Below are positions 1-10,280 of a stretch of DNA of 64,000 nt, piece by piece. The notes under the pieces are model-generated. The model saw nothing but the letters and a program-made list of their open reading frames with translations. It ran no database searches and was not told where the DNA came from. Both the position numbers and the translations under genes were made by a program. The stretch comes from Bog-473 sp963770645 (GTDB lineage Bacteria; Actinomycetota; Acidimicrobiia; Acidimicrobiales; RAAP-2): the NCBI GenBank assembly GCA_963770645.1, contig CAVYQL010000004.1:186001-250000 (forward strand), written 5' to 3'. The number at the start of each line of letters is the position of its first letter. Within the stretch, counting starts at the first letter, position 1.

Positions 1-720
1 GCACCGTGCGACTTCTTCGCATCGATGGCTGCCGACGCGCAGGACTGGCGCCCCACCGTGGCGATGCTGGCCTTTTCAGGCGACGCCTTCACCCCGTGCA
101 TGGGGGGTGTCCAGATCGCAACGCCGCAGTACTACACCGCGTACGAGCACGACACCCAGACGGCCATCTCGATCTTCCGGTCTGTGGGCACCAAGGTGAT
201 CCTGGTCGGCCTGCCCGCTGATGCCTCCGCCAGCCTCACTCAGAACTCGTCGGCCCTCAATCAGATCTACCAAGCGCTCTCGAAGGACAATCCCGGTGTC
301 ACGTTTGACGACGCCGGCGAAGCGGTCACGGAGAGCGGACGGTTCACCTGGACCCTCCCCTGCCTCTCGGGTGAGCCGTGCACGGGGCCGGACGGGACAA
401 ACATCGTCCGGGCTCCCGACGGTGTGCACTTCTGCCCGAACGGCGAGACCACCCTCACTGCCGGTTTCGAAGAATGCGATGTCTACTCGTCGGGCGCCTT
501 TCGATTTGCCTCGGCCATGGTGGCGTCGGCCCTCGGCTCCCCTGACCTCTCCAAGACCGTGAGCAATCCGAGCGCGCCGTGCCGATCCGAACCTGTCCAA
601 GCGAGACGAAAGACTGCCGAAAGAAAGCCTCGAGCAACCACCAAGGAGTGTCGAACCAGACGACGTCCTGTCCGTTGCGCGGGACCCGCGGCCCGCGGGT
701 GTCATCCCCCGCGGGCATGA
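1..720 (+). CDS. SGNH-hydrolase-like protein, C-terminal part (5' truncated by window edge)
   Basis: The frame is already open at base 1, so the start lies outside the window. The readable part ends with a DGVHF block (about codons 138-142), the Asp-x-x-His signature that closes SGNH/GDSL hydrolase domains, followed by Cys residues suggesting an extracytoplasmic domain. In actinobacteria such domains are often attached to membrane acyltransferases or act as secreted esterases; the catalytic Ser and any membrane part would be upstream. The last 40 codons are Arg-rich and low in family character. The stop overlaps the dinG start (ATGA at 717-720), suggesting translational coupling. Substrate is unknown. 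Confidence 0.6.
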   Translation, partial: APCDFFASMAADAQDWRPTVAMLAFSGDAFTPCMGGVQIATPQYYTAYEHDTQTAISIFRSVGTKVILVGLPADASASLTQNSSALNQIYQALSKDNPGVTFDDAGEAVTESGRFTWTLPCLSGEPCTGPDGTNIVRAPDGVHFCPNGETTLTAGFEECDVYSSGAFRFASAMVASALGSPDLSKTVSNPSAPCRSEPVQARRKTAERKPRATTKECRTRRRPVRCAGPAARGCHPPRA

Positions 721-2873
721 TCGGTGGCATGGAGGAGATCTGGGAGGGGTCAGAGCCCGACGCCCTCGATGAGCTCGATGTCTTCGGCCCAACCGGCGGG
801 TCGGCCGAGGAGGCCCGGCAGGCGGGCGACGACGCCGTCGACGCGCTCGACAAGATCACGGGGCAGATGGCAGGTGGCGAGCACCGGCCGGAGCAGCAGG
901 AGATGTGCCGCGCCGTCGCCGAGGCGCTGGTCACCCGGACCCACCTGGTCGTCCAGGCCGGCACCGGGACGGGCAAGTCCCTGGCCTACTTGGTCCCTGT
1001 TGCCCTCTCGGGTGTCAAGACAGTCGTCGCCACGGCCACCAAGGCGCTGCAGGATCAGCTGGCGGAAAAGGACCTGCCGCTCGTCGAGTCGGGCCTGGGC
1101 CCGCCCGTACCGCTGGACTTCACCGTGCTGAAGGGCCGCAGCAACTACATCTGCCGCCAGCGGGTGGCCGAGGTGGGGTCGGGTGGGGTCCAAGCTGAGC
1201 TCGGCGACCAAGCGGCCGGCCGGGCCGACGAGGCCGACCCCTCGGATGGGACGAGCGGGGAGGCGGATGCGGGGTCAGCCCGCCGTGGCGGCGATGGCCC
1301 CGCGCCCGAAGGGCTGGTCGAGGAGGTCCGAACGCTCGTCAGCTGGTCGCAGAAGACCCGCAGCGGCGACCGGGCCGACCTGAGCTTCGAGCCCTCCGAC
1401 AGGGCGTGGAACATGGTGAGCGTCGGCCCGCGCGAGTGCCCCGGAGCGTTCAACTGCCCCGAAGGCGGGCGCTGCTTCGCCGAGGCCGCCCGCGACCGGG
1501 CGGCCGCGGCCAACATCGTCGTCGTCAACACGCACCTCTACGGCGCGCACCTGGCCAGCGGCGGCGCGGTGCTGCCCGACCACGACGTGGTCGTCTTCGA
1601 CGAGGCCCACCAGCTCGAGGAGGTCATGACGGCGAGCCTCGGCGTCGAGGTCACCCCGGGGCGGTTCCGCTCGCTCGTCACCGCGGCCCGCTCCCTGGTG
1701 GAGCAACCCGACGCCGAGCAGCTGGAGTCGCTCGCCCGCGCCGGGGACCAACTGGCGGCGCTGCTGGCCGACCGGATGGGGACGCGCGTCCTGCACGACG
1801 AGGGGCGACAGGTGGCGGCAGCTGACCGCGAGCTGGCCGAGCTGCTCAGCCGCGCCGCGGAGCTCACCCGGCGCGTCATCGACTCGCTGCGCCGGGGCGG
1901 CGCCCAGCGCTCGTTCCTGCCCGACGGCGACGGCGGTTCGGGCAGCAACGCAGGCCCCGACCGCTCGAGCCGCAAGACTCGGACGCTGCAGGCGGCCGCG
2001 CACCTGGCGGAGGACTTGCACCGCCTGGTCATCCGCACCGACGGCGAGGTGGCCTGGGTCGACGGCACCCGGCGCAACGTCCGACTCCGGCTCTCCCCCA
2101 TTGACGTGGGGCCGGCGCTCGCCGGCATGCTCTGGGGCGAGGTCACTTCTGTCCTGACCAGTGCGACCATCCCGCCACACATCGTCGAGCGCGTCGGGCT
2201 CGAGAGCTTCCCGAGCGAGGAGCTCAACGTCGGCAGCCCCTTCGACTACCGCTCGCACGCGTTGCTCTACGTAGCACGGCATCTCCCCGACCGGCGCCGG
2301 GAAGGCGCCGAGGAGGCGCTGCACGAGGAGCTGGCCCTCTTGCTCGAGGCGGCGGGCGGGCGCACCCTGGCCCTCTTCACGAGCCGGCGCGCCACCGAGG
2401 CTGCCGCTGCGGCGCTGGGACCAGAACTCCCCTACGCGCTCTTGTTGCAGGGCGAGCTGCCGAAGGGACGCCTCCTCGAGGAGTTCGCGCGAGACGAGAC
2501 CTCCTGCCTGTTCGCGACGCTCGGCTTCTGGCAGGGCGTGGACATTCCAGGACGTGCCCTCTCGCTCGTCACCATCGACCGGCTCCCTTTCCCGAGGCCC
2601 GACGACCCCCTGCTCCAGGCGCGCCGCGACCGCGCCGGTGCGGGTGCCGCGTTCCAGCTCGTCGACCTCCCCCGGGCCGCCACCATGCTCGCCCAGGGCG
2701 CCGGGCGGCTCATCCGCACGGCCGAGGACCGCGGCGTCGTCGCGGTGCTCGACCCGCGCCTGGCTACCGCGTCCTACCGCGGCGTGTTGCTTTCGATGCT
2801 GCCGCCGATGCGACGCTCGGTGGACCGGTCCGAGGTCGAGTCCTTCTTGCGGCGCGCGCTCGAGGATCAGTAA
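717..2873 (+). CDS. dinG: DinG/XPD-type ATP-dependent DNA helicase
   Basis: About 718 residues. Motifs in order: Walker A (AGTGTGKS), a Cys-rich insertion typical of an Fe-S cluster (Cys in NYICR, then RECPGAFNCPEGGRC), Walker B DEAH box (VVFDEAHQ), and C-terminal motif VI (QGAGRLIRT). These define the XPD/DinG superfamily 2 helicases, Fe-S 5'-3' DNA helicases active in damage response and unwinding of unusual DNA structures. ATG at 717 overlaps the preceding stop; ATG at 729 is an alternative. The stop overlaps the convergent era gene by a few bases. A long Arg/Glu-rich insertion lies between the Fe-S segments. Confidence 0.9.
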   Translation: MIGGMEEIWEGSEPDALDELDVFGPTGGSAEEARQAGDDAVDALDKITGQMAGGEHRPEQQEMCRAVAEALVTRTHLVVQAGTGTGKSLAYLVPVALSGVKTVVATATKALQDQLAEKDLPLVESGLGPPVPLDFTVLKGRSNYICRQRVAEVGSGGVQAELGDQAAGRADEADPSDGTSGEADAGSARRGGDGPAPEGLVEEVRTLVSWSQKTRSGDRADLSFEPSDRAWNMVSVGPRECPGAFNCPEGGRCFAEAARDRAAAANIVVVNTHLYGAHLASGGAVLPDHDVVVFDEAHQLEEVMTASLGVEVTPGRFRSLVTAARSLVEQPDAEQLESLARAGDQLAALLADRMGTRVLHDEGRQVAAADRELAELLSRAAELTRRVIDSLRRGGAQRSFLPDGDGGSGSNAGPDRSSRKTRTLQAAAHLAEDLHRLVIRTDGEVAWVDGTRRNVRLRLSPIDVGPALAGMLWGEVTSVLTSATIPPHIVERVGLESFPSEELNVGSPFDYRSHALLYVARHLPDRRREGAEEALHEELALLLEAAGGRTLALFTSRRATEAAAAALGPELPYALLLQGELPKGRLLEEFARDETSCLFATLGFWQGVDIPGRALSLVTIDRLPFPRPDDPLLQARRDRAGAGAAFQLVDLPRAATMLAQGAGRLIRTAEDRGVVAVLDPRLATASYRGVLLSMLPPMRRSVDRSEVESFLRRALEDQ

Positions 2874-3782
2874 CCGAGTCGGTCGAGCATCTCGTCGCGG
2901 TTCTGCCAACGCCGCTCCACCTTCACGTGCAAATCGAGGTAGGTCCCCTCGGGCAGCGTTTCGCGCGCCGCGATGCCCACAGCCTTGAGCACCTCACCCC
3001 GCTTGCCGATGACGATGGCCTTCTGCGAGTCGCGCTCGACGATCACCTCGACGCGGATGAGCGGGCCCTCCCACTCGGTCACCCGGCAGGTGATGGCGTG
3101 AGGCAGCTCGTCGCGGGTCTTGGCCAGCAGCTGCTCACGCACCAGCTCGGCGACCCAGAGGGCCTCCGGCGTGTCGGTCACCACGTCGGGTGGGAAGAAG
3201 GGGGGACCCTCCGCCAGCGCGCTGATCAGGTACGACGTCAGCTCGCCCACGCCCTCGCCGGTCCGCGCCGACACCGGGAAGTACTCGACTCCGGGCACCT
3301 CGCCGAGCGCGTCGAGGGCCTCCTTGGCCTCGGCCAGCCGCTCGAGCAGCCGGCTCGGACTGGCGCGGTCGACCTTGTTGACGACGATGAGCAGCCGGGG
3401 CCCCCTCGCCTGCTCCTGTTGATGCTCTCCGTGGACCGGGTGGACCTGCTGCACCGCCCGCGCCAGCACCGTGCGGTCTCCCGGGCCGATGGCCGCGGTC
3501 GCGTCCACCACCGCCATGATCACGTCGACGTCGCGCAGCGCGTCGGTGGCGGTCTCGTTCAGCCGGGTCCCGAGCGTGCTGCGGGGCTTGTGGATCCCCG
3601 GCGTGTCGACGAAGACCACCTGCCGCGTCGGCCTCGTCGTCGTGCAGGACTCCGAGGATGCGGTGCCGCGTCGTGTTGGGCCGGGACGACGTGATGGCCA
3701 CCTTGGTGCCCACCATGGTGTTGACGAGGGTCGACTTGCCCACGTTCGGTCGGCCCACCACGGCCACGAAACCCGAGCGCAC
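2867..3782 (-). CDS. era: GTPase Era, apparent frameshift
   Basis: Era binds 16S rRNA and is needed for 30S ribosome maturation. The N-terminal frame (GTG at 3782) shows G1 GRPNVGKST and the switch region; the second frame shows G3 DTPG, G4 NKVD and the C-terminal KH domain with IGKRGEVLK. The two halves are in different frames and join near 3621-3627, where removing one G from the coding strand restores an AQVVFVDTPG junction. The total length (about 304 residues) is normal for Era. It is the last gene of the hrcA-to-era operon, 4 bp after the corC-type stop. Because Era is normally essential, a sequence error is likelier than a true null. Confidence 0.85.
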
Positions 3783-3786
3783 CCGC

Positions 3787-5167
3787 CTAGCTCCCGTTGC
3801 GCGAGGCGTCCCCGGTGCGGCCGACGCGGGCGTCGCGGGCGTCCTCGCCGTTCTCCTCGTCGTCCTCGGCGGAACCCGTCCGCTCGATGCGGATCCGGCC
3901 GATGCGTCGGCCCCGCACGTCGACGGCGGTCAGGCGGAACCCGTCCACCTCGACCGAGTCCCCGTTGTCGGGCACCCGGCCGACGAGGTCGAGCATGAGG
4001 CCGCCCACGGTGTCCCAGGTGCCGTGCGGGAGCACGGCCCCGAGCAGCTCGTCCGCGTCGTCCACCGAGTACAGCGCGCTCACGAGCACGGAGCCGTCGT
4101 CGTAGCGCTCGACGGTCGGCTCCTCGACATCGAATTCGTCGACGATGTCGCCCACCAACTCCTCGAGCAGGTCCTCGAGGGTGATCAGGCCGGCCGTGCC
4201 GCCGTACTCGTCGACCACGATCGCCATGTGGAACTTCTCCTCCTGCATCTCGCGCAGGAGGTCCGACACATCCTTGGACTCGGGGATGAATTTCGCCGGC
4301 CTGATGCTGTCACGCACCGACTGTGCGGCCTTTCCGACGCGCTCGGCGCGTACGAGGTCCTTGGTGTAGGCGATGCCCATGATGTCGTCGATCCCGTCCT
4401 TCTCCACCGGGATGCGGCTGTAACCGGCGCCGAGCGCCGCCTCGAGCGCATCGCGCACGGTGGCATCGCCCTCGACCGTGACCATGTCAGTTCGCGGCGT
4501 CATCACCTCACGCGCCACGGTGTCACCGAAGTCGATGACGGAGTGGATGAAGGAACGCTCGTCCTTTTCGATCACGTTCTCCTCGTGGGCCACATCCGCC
4601 ATGGCCTTCAGCTCGGAGTCGGTGATGTAGGACTCGTGCATGCTGTCCTGGTCGTCACCGCCGACGCCGATGATCAGGTTCGCCAGGCCGATGAGGACGG
4701 CCGAGAGCCAACGGATGGGTGGGAAGCGGATGAGCGTGCCCACGATCGGCGCGCTCGAGCAACGCGGCGCGGTCGGAGTGCTGCACCGCCCAGTTCTTGG
4801 GGACGGCCTCGAAGAAGACGAAGATCACGACGATTTCGAACACGATGCCGAGCACGACCCCCAGCCCGCCGAAGAGGTGCTCGGCCACGATGCCGACCAG
4901 GGTGGCCGACACCAGCTGGCAGATGAGCACCAGCAGCAGGACAGGGTTGAGGAACCGGGCCGGGTTCTCGATGAGGCGGGACAGCTGCCGGGCGCCGCGC
5001 TTCTTCTCGTCCACGAGGGACTTGGCCTTGATCTTGCTCATCCGCACCAAGCTCGTCTCGGCCATCGCCAGGACCCCCGAGCCCGCCAGCAGCACGACGA
5101 TCACAACGATGAGGATGGCGTCCTCGGCGTGAAAGCCCGACGCCGCCAACAGCGCGCTCGCGTTCAC
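3787..5167 (-). CDS. CNNM/CorC (HlyC) family membrane protein with CBS pair, apparent frameshift
   Basis: The N-terminal frame (GTG 5167) has three to four membrane segments of the DUF21/CNNM transporter domain, ending at PKNWAVQHSD. The second frame continues with the last helices, two CBS domains (MTPRTDMVTVEGD... and VVDEYGGTAGLITLEDLLEELVG...) and a C-terminal CorC/HlyC domain. Family members act in Mg2+/Co2+ efflux or resistance. The halves meet at 4751-4762; removing one base there restores LLSAPIVGTL. The start overlaps the ybeY stop (GTGA), so the genes are translationally coupled. Total length of about 459 residues fits the family. Confidence 0.85.
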
Positions 5168-5669
5168 GTCCCCTGGCTGACCCGGTAGAAGCGCTGCAGC
5201 AGCTGCTGCTCGAGCGCCTCCATGCGCTCGGCTTCGGCGTCCTTCTCGTGGTCCATCCCGAGGAGGTGCAGCAGGCCGTGGACGACCAGCAGCGCCACCT
5301 CGTCGTCGAGGCTGACCTCGCGCTCCGCCGCGTTGCGGGCGGCCACGGCCGGGCAGATCACGACGTCACCGAGCAGCGAGAGCACGCCCTCTTCTGGTGA
5401 GGTCCCCGGACCGCTCCCGCCCAGGTCGGGCGAGCGTCCCGTCGGCCCCGGCTCGTCCTCGATGGGAAAGGAGAGCACATCGGTCGGGCCGCTCTTCCCG
5501 AGGAACTTCTCGTTGAGCCCGGCGATGGCCTGTTCGTCGACGAAGAGCAGCGACACCTCGGTCTCGCCTTTGATGCCGCGCGCGGCCAGGACCCGGCGCG
5601 CCAGCTCAGCCCAACGGGCCACGTCGATCGGATGAGCCTGCTGCTCATCTGCGGCGAAGACGTCGATGG

Positions 5670-5673
<4 letters not shown>
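5164..5673 (-). CDS. ybeY: Endoribonuclease YbeY (rRNA maturation factor)
   Basis: 169 residues from the GTG at 5673, which overlaps the phoH stop (GTGA). The diagnostic zinc motif H-x3-H-x5-H is present as HGLLHLLGMDH near the C-terminus, preceded by the conserved TDVLSFPIED segment. YbeY is a single-strand-specific metal-dependent endoribonuclease in 16S rRNA 3' processing and 70S quality control. A Gly/Pro/Ser-rich insertion of about 20 residues follows DVLSFPIEDE. Position between phoH and the corC-type gene is classical, supporting the call. Confidence 0.93.
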
Positions 5674-6635
<962 letters not shown>

Positions 6636-6642
6636 GACGCGG

Positions 6643-7008
6643 TCATGCGATGCCGACGTGGCCCTTCAGCGGCTCGCCACCAAGCACGTGCATGTGCAAG
6701 TGCGGCACGGAGTTCATGGAGTCGGGGCCGATGTTGAAGATCAACCGGTAGCCGCGCTCGGGTGTGGCCAAGCCGGCGGCGTCGGCCACAGCCCGGGCGG
6801 TCAGCAGCATGTCGGCGAGCACCGGTCCGTCCTCGGCGGTCACGGTGGAGGCATCGTCGATGTGGCGGCGGGGCACCACCAGTACGTGCAGGGGTGCCGC
6901 CGGCTGGATGTCCTTGAATGCGACGGTCGTTTCGGTCTCGTGCACGATGTCGGACGGCACCTCGCCAGCGACGAGCCTGCAGAACAGACAGTCGGTCGTG
7001 TCGGTCAT
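6643..7008 (-). CDS. HIT family nucleotide-binding hydrolase (HINT-like)
   Basis: 121 residues from ATG 7008. The histidine triad HLHMHVLGG is at the C-terminal end, and CLFCRLVAGEVPS at the N-terminus is typical of HINT-branch proteins with Cys ligands. HIT enzymes hydrolyse nucleotide phosphoramidates such as adenylyl-lysine adducts. An upstream in-frame GTG (7041) would add 11 residues without family similarity, so ATG 7008 is preferred. It sits between rsmE (105-bp gap) and phoH (7 bp), a common actinobacterial arrangement. Confidence 0.9.
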   Translation of the reverse strand: MTDTTDCLFCRLVAGEVPSDIVHETETTVAFKDIQPAAPLHVLVVPRRHIDDASTVTAEDGPVLADMLLTARAVADAAGLATPERGYRLIFNIGPDSMNSVPHLHMHVLGGEPLKGHVGIA

Positions 7009-7113
7009 GCTGGTCGTGCGGTCATGCGCTGGGGTCGCCACCCTCGTCCTGCAGCCTGATCACCGACTCGAACATACCGGCCTCCGGGCCAGCCTCGTGA
7101 CCACGGCCGCCCC

Positions 7114-7899
7114 TCATGGCTGCGGGCTCTCGACAGGGGCCGCCGCCCCGGCCTGCGCCTGGGCCTGGGCCTGGGCCTGGGCCTGGGCCACCGTGCCGGT
7201 TCGCAGGGAGGCCAAGAGCGCCCCGGCGGTGACAGCGGCCGTCTCGGCCCGCAAGACACTGAGGCCGAAGCCGACCGTGGGCAACCCGGCGGCCAACTCG
7301 GTCACGCTCCACCCACCCTCGGGCCCGACCGCCACGACGCGCTGGCCCGCCGTGGGGCGGTCGCCGCTGAGCTGGGCGAGAACGACCTCGCCGGGGTCGC
7401 CGAGCGCGGGCAGCTCCTCGAAGCCGATCGTCTCGGCGACCTCGGGCAACCAGACGCGCCGGGACTGCGCGGCCGCCTCCCGCGCCACCCGGCGCAACCG
7501 CTCGACCGTGGTCCGGCCCCGCGCGCCGCTCCAGCGCACGACGCTGCGCTCGCTGCGCAACGGCACGATCCGGTCGATGCCCAGCTCGGTCAGCTTCTGG
7601 ACCACCCACTCGGGCCGCTCCCCCTTGACGGGCGCAAAGGCCACGGTCAAGAGCGGCTCCGCTGGCGCCTCGGTCTGCACGGTGCCGTCACCGCCGGGCC
7701 CTGTGCCGTCACGCAGTGGCTCGAGGCCACTGCCGCCGCGCCAGAGCGTCCGGGCCCAGCCGCCCTGCCCGTCCGACGCCACGACCTCTTCGCCGTCACG
7801 AAGACGCAGCACCCGGCCGAGATGGCGCGCATCGTCGTCCGCCAGGGTTGGGTGCGCCGGATCGTCGACGAACACCTGGGCCGCCGCGGCGGCGCGCAC
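7114..7899 (-). CDS. rsmE: 16S rRNA (uracil1498-N3)-methyltransferase RsmE
   Basis: 261 residues from GTG 7899. The N-terminal PUA-like domain carries DDARHLGRVLRLRDGE; the C-terminal SPOUT domain carries VAVGPEGGWSVTE and LSVLRAETA, which form the knotted SAM site. RsmE methylates U1498 of 16S rRNA in the decoding region. The start lies 25 bp after the dnaJ stop. The protein ends in an unusual alternating Ala-Gln tail encoded by a hexanucleotide repeat (7151-7186), beyond the usual RsmE C-terminus. Confidence 0.92.
   Translation of the reverse strand: MRAAAAAQVFVDDPAHPTLADDDARHLGRVLRLRDGEEVVASDGQGGWARTLWRGGSGLEPLRDGTGPGGDGTVQTEAPAEPLLTVAFAPVKGERPEWVVQKLTELGIDRIVPLRSERSVVRWSGARGRTTVERLRRVAREAAAQSRRVWLPEVAETIGFEELPALGDPGEVVLAQLSGDRPTAGQRVVAVGPEGGWSVTELAAGLPTVGFGLSVLRAETAAVTAGALLASLRTGTVAQAQAQAQAQAQAGAAAPVESPQP
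7151..7186. repeat. Hexanucleotide tandem repeat inside rsmE
   Basis: Five exact copies of GCCTGG plus one variant, GCCTGC. Read on the minus strand they encode Ala-Gln dipeptides after the folded RsmE domain. The length is a multiple of three, so slippage would change tail length without breaking the frame. Confidence 0.9.
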
Positions 7900-7924
7900 G
7901 GTGATGGCGGCGTAGGCGGCGGGA

Positions 7925-9070
7925 CTAGCCAAACGCGGAGCGCAGGCGGGAGAACACACCCTCACCGCCACCGCTGCCCGGCGGCGAGACGCTCTCCCCG
8001 CGCGAGGCGGCGAACCGCCGCAGCAGCTCGTCCTGCTCGGGAGTGAGGTTGGTCGGCGTGGCGACCAGCACGTGCACGAAGAAGTCGCCGCGCCCGCGTC
8101 CACGCAGGTGCGGGACCCCGAGGCCCCGGAGGCGCTCGACGTGGCCGTGCTGGGTGCCCGGACTGACGGTCACCCGCTGGGGTCCGTCGAGCGATTCGAC
8201 GTCGGCCTGGGTGCCGAGCACGGCCTGGGCCACTCCGACCGTCACCGTCGTGTGCAGGTTGTCGCCGCGGCGCTCGAAGCGCTCGTCCGGGGTGACTGTG
8301 AGGTGCACGAAGAGCGAACCGCTCGTCCCGCCGCGCTGGCCGGCCGCACCGCGGTCGGCCAGCCGCAGCGTGGAGCCGTCTTCCACGCCCGCCGGCACCT
8401 CGACGGTGAAGGTGCTGTCATCGATACGGCGCCCCTCGCCCCGGCAGTCGTCGCATGGGTGCGGGATCATCTCGCCGGTGCCGCTGCAGCGCGCGCACGC
8501 GACACTCGTCACGACCTGACCGAGGAGCGATTGGCGCACCTTGCGCAGCTCGCCGGTGCCCTGGCAGTCGACGCAGGTCATGGGGTCGGTGCCCGGGGCC
8601 GTCCCGCGGCCGGCGCACGAGACACAGCTCGTCGGCAGGCGAACCGAGATCTCCTTGCGGCTGCCGAAGACGGCCTCCGCGAACGCCAGCTCGATCCGCA
8701 CCTCGGCGTCGGCCCCGGCCTGAGGGCCGCGACGCCGGCCGCCGGTGCCGGCCATCTGTCCGAAGAACGCCTCGAAGATGTCGCCCAGGCCACCCTCGAA
8801 ACCGAAGCCGCCCATGCCGGGAGCCTGGGCACCGAAGACGCCTTCGGCCCCGAAGCGGTCGTAGCGGGCCCGCCGCTCGGGGTCGCGCAAGACCTCGTAG
8901 GCGACGGTCACCTCCTTGAAGCGCGCCTCGGCCACGGCATCGCCCTGGTTGGTGTCGGGATGGAGCTCGCGGGCGCGGGCGCGGTACGCCCGCTTGATCT
9001 CCTCGTCGCTGGCGTCGCGCCGGACGCCGAGCAGTTCGTAGAGATCGCCCAGCCCGTCAGTGACGGCCAT
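7925..9070 (-). CDS. dnaJ: Chaperone DnaJ (Hsp40), class I
   Basis: 381 residues from ATG 9070. It has an N-terminal J domain with the HPD triplet (ELHPDTN), a Gly/Phe-rich linker, four zinc-binding CxxCxGxG repeats (CVSCAGRG, CVDCQGTG, CARCSGTG, CDDCRGEG) and the C-terminal substrate-binding domains. DnaJ delivers clients to DnaK and stimulates its ATPase. The start overlaps the end of hrcA by 14 bp, giving a hrcA-dnaJ unit under CIRCE control, separate from any dnaK locus. This is probably the DnaJ2-type copy of actinobacteria. Confidence 0.94.
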   Translation of the reverse strand: MAVTDGLGDLYELLGVRRDASDEEIKRAYRARARELHPDTNQGDAVAEARFKEVTVAYEVLRDPERRARYDRFGAEGVFGAQAPGMGGFGFEGGLGDIFEAFFGQMAGTGGRRRGPQAGADAEVRIELAFAEAVFGSRKEISVRLPTSCVSCAGRGTAPGTDPMTCVDCQGTGELRKVRQSLLGQVVTSVACARCSGTGEMIPHPCDDCRGEGRRIDDSTFTVEVPAGVEDGSTLRLADRGAAGQRGGTSGSLFVHLTVTPDERFERRGDNLHTTVTVGVAQAVLGTQADVESLDGPQRVTVSPGTQHGHVERLRGLGVPHLRGRGRGDFFVHVLVATPTNLTPEQDELLRRFAASRGESVSPPGSGGGEGVFSRLRSAFG

Positions 9071-10127
9071 CGTGCCCTCCCATGCGCTCGCCCAACCGCT
9101 CGCCCACGACGTGGGCGGCGGCCATGGCGTGCGGGTAGTCCATGCGCGTCGGCCCGAGGAGTCCGACGGCACCGAGGGTCTGGCCCTCGACGATGACGGG
9201 GGTCACCACGACCGCGCACGACGACAGCGGCTCGAAGCCGTGCTCGGCGCCGATGGCGACCGAGAGACCACGATCGAGGACGTCGCGCAGCAGCGTCACC
9301 ACGACCAGCTGCTGCTCCAAGATGGCGAGGACCGAGCGAACGGTCTCGACGGCGTCGAAGGATTCGGCCAGACGCGCCGGGCCGCCGACGAACACCTGGT
9401 CGGCGTCCATCGCTCCGCCCAGGTCGTCGAAGGCCGTGTGTGCCCCCTTGACCAGACGGTCGACCACGGCGGATCCGCTGGCCGGCACGGGCCACCGCTC
9501 CGAGAGGGTCCGCCCGACGAGATGGGCCGACAGCAGCGCACCGCTCTGTGCGAGCGCGTCGTCTGACACCTCACCCTCGAGCTCCATCGTCCGCTTCTCC
9601 ACGGCGCCGTCGGAGAGGACGACCACGAGCAGCGCGTGCAGCGGTGAGAGGCCGACCATCTGCACCGAGCGGATGGTCGCCGTGTCGTGCGAAGGCCCGA
9701 CCACGACCGAGGCGTACGACGTCAGCTCCGAGAGCAGCCCGCTCGCCTGCTCGAGCACGGTCTCGATCTCCCCGTGCACCTGCGCGAAGAACTGGGACAC
9801 CTGGCGGCGCTGGCCGCGGCCGAGGACGCCGGGCGTGGTGAGGTGGTCCACGAAGAAGCGGTAGCCCTTGTCGGTCGGGATGCGGCCGGCGCTTGTGTGG
9901 GGTTGCATGAGGTAGCCCTCGCGCTCGAGCGCCACCATCTCCGAGCGCACCGTGGCCGACGAGACCTGGACCCCTGGCGCGTGGGCCACGTGGGAGGAAC
10001 CGACGGGCTCGGCGGTGCCGATGTACTCGGTGACGACCGCCTCCAAGATGGCGGCCCGACGGGCGTTCAGGGCGCGCTCGTCGGGGGCGGCGTCGGGAAC
10101 GGACGGTGCGTCAGGGTGCGGGGTCAT
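9057..10127 (-). CDS. hrcA: Heat-inducible transcription repressor HrcA
   Basis: 356 residues from ATG 10127. The N-terminal winged helix (RRAAILEAVVTEYIGTAEPVGS, then SSATVRSEMVALEREGYL and QPHTSAGRIPTDKGYR) matches HrcA. The rest is the GAF-like and dimerisation region. HrcA binds CIRCE operators and represses chaperone genes. A perfect CIRCE inverted repeat lies 9 bp upstream of the start, so the gene is autoregulated together with dnaJ. Confidence 0.95.
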   Translation of the reverse strand: MTPHPDAPSVPDAAPDERALNARRAAILEAVVTEYIGTAEPVGSSHVAHAPGVQVSSATVRSEMVALEREGYLMQPHTSAGRIPTDKGYRFFVDHLTTPGVLGRGQRRQVSQFFAQVHGEIETVLEQASGLLSELTSYASVVVGPSHDTATIRSVQMVGLSPLHALLVVVLSDGAVEKRTMELEGEVSDDALAQSGALLSAHLVGRTLSERWPVPASGSAVVDRLVKGAHTAFDDLGGAMDADQVFVGGPARLAESFDAVETVRSVLAILEQQLVVVTLLRDVLDRGLSVAIGAEHGFEPLSSCAVVVTPVIVEGQTLGAVGLLGPTRMDYPHAMAAAHVVGERLGERMGGHDGRH

Positions 10128-10135
10128 TGTGGTGC

Positions 10136-10162
10136 CTGGCACTCAAGTCTACCGAGTGCCAG
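10136..10162 (-). promoter_or_regulatory. CIRCE operator (HrcA binding site)
   Basis: Perfect inverted repeat CTGGCACTC-N9-GAGTGCCAG, matching the CIRCE consensus core GCACTC-N9-GAGTGC. It is 9 bp upstream of the hrcA ATG, so it would overlap the transcription start or the ribosome binding site of the hrcA-dnaJ-...-era operon. Confidence 0.93.
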
Positions 10163-10280
10163 AGCCGACCTACTTGACACCACCGGTGGCCGACCAGCAG
10201 CAGCCCAGCGACCGACCGGCCTGGCCCAACGCGAGTCGGGACACTCCGACGGCGACCCGGACCTGGCATCGGAGCAGCCC

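Noticed and set aside
1275..2909. Long minus-strand open frame opposite dinG
   Set aside because: It mirrors the helicase gene on the other strand; composition is typical of antisense frames in high-GC DNA and no family motif appears.
7022..7081. 17-codon minus-strand frame between rsmE and the HIT gene
   Set aside because: Too short to support; no RBS and part of the upstream antisense frame.
8072..9196. Long plus-strand open frame opposite dnaJ
   Set aside because: Antisense shadow of dnaJ; no motif or RBS.
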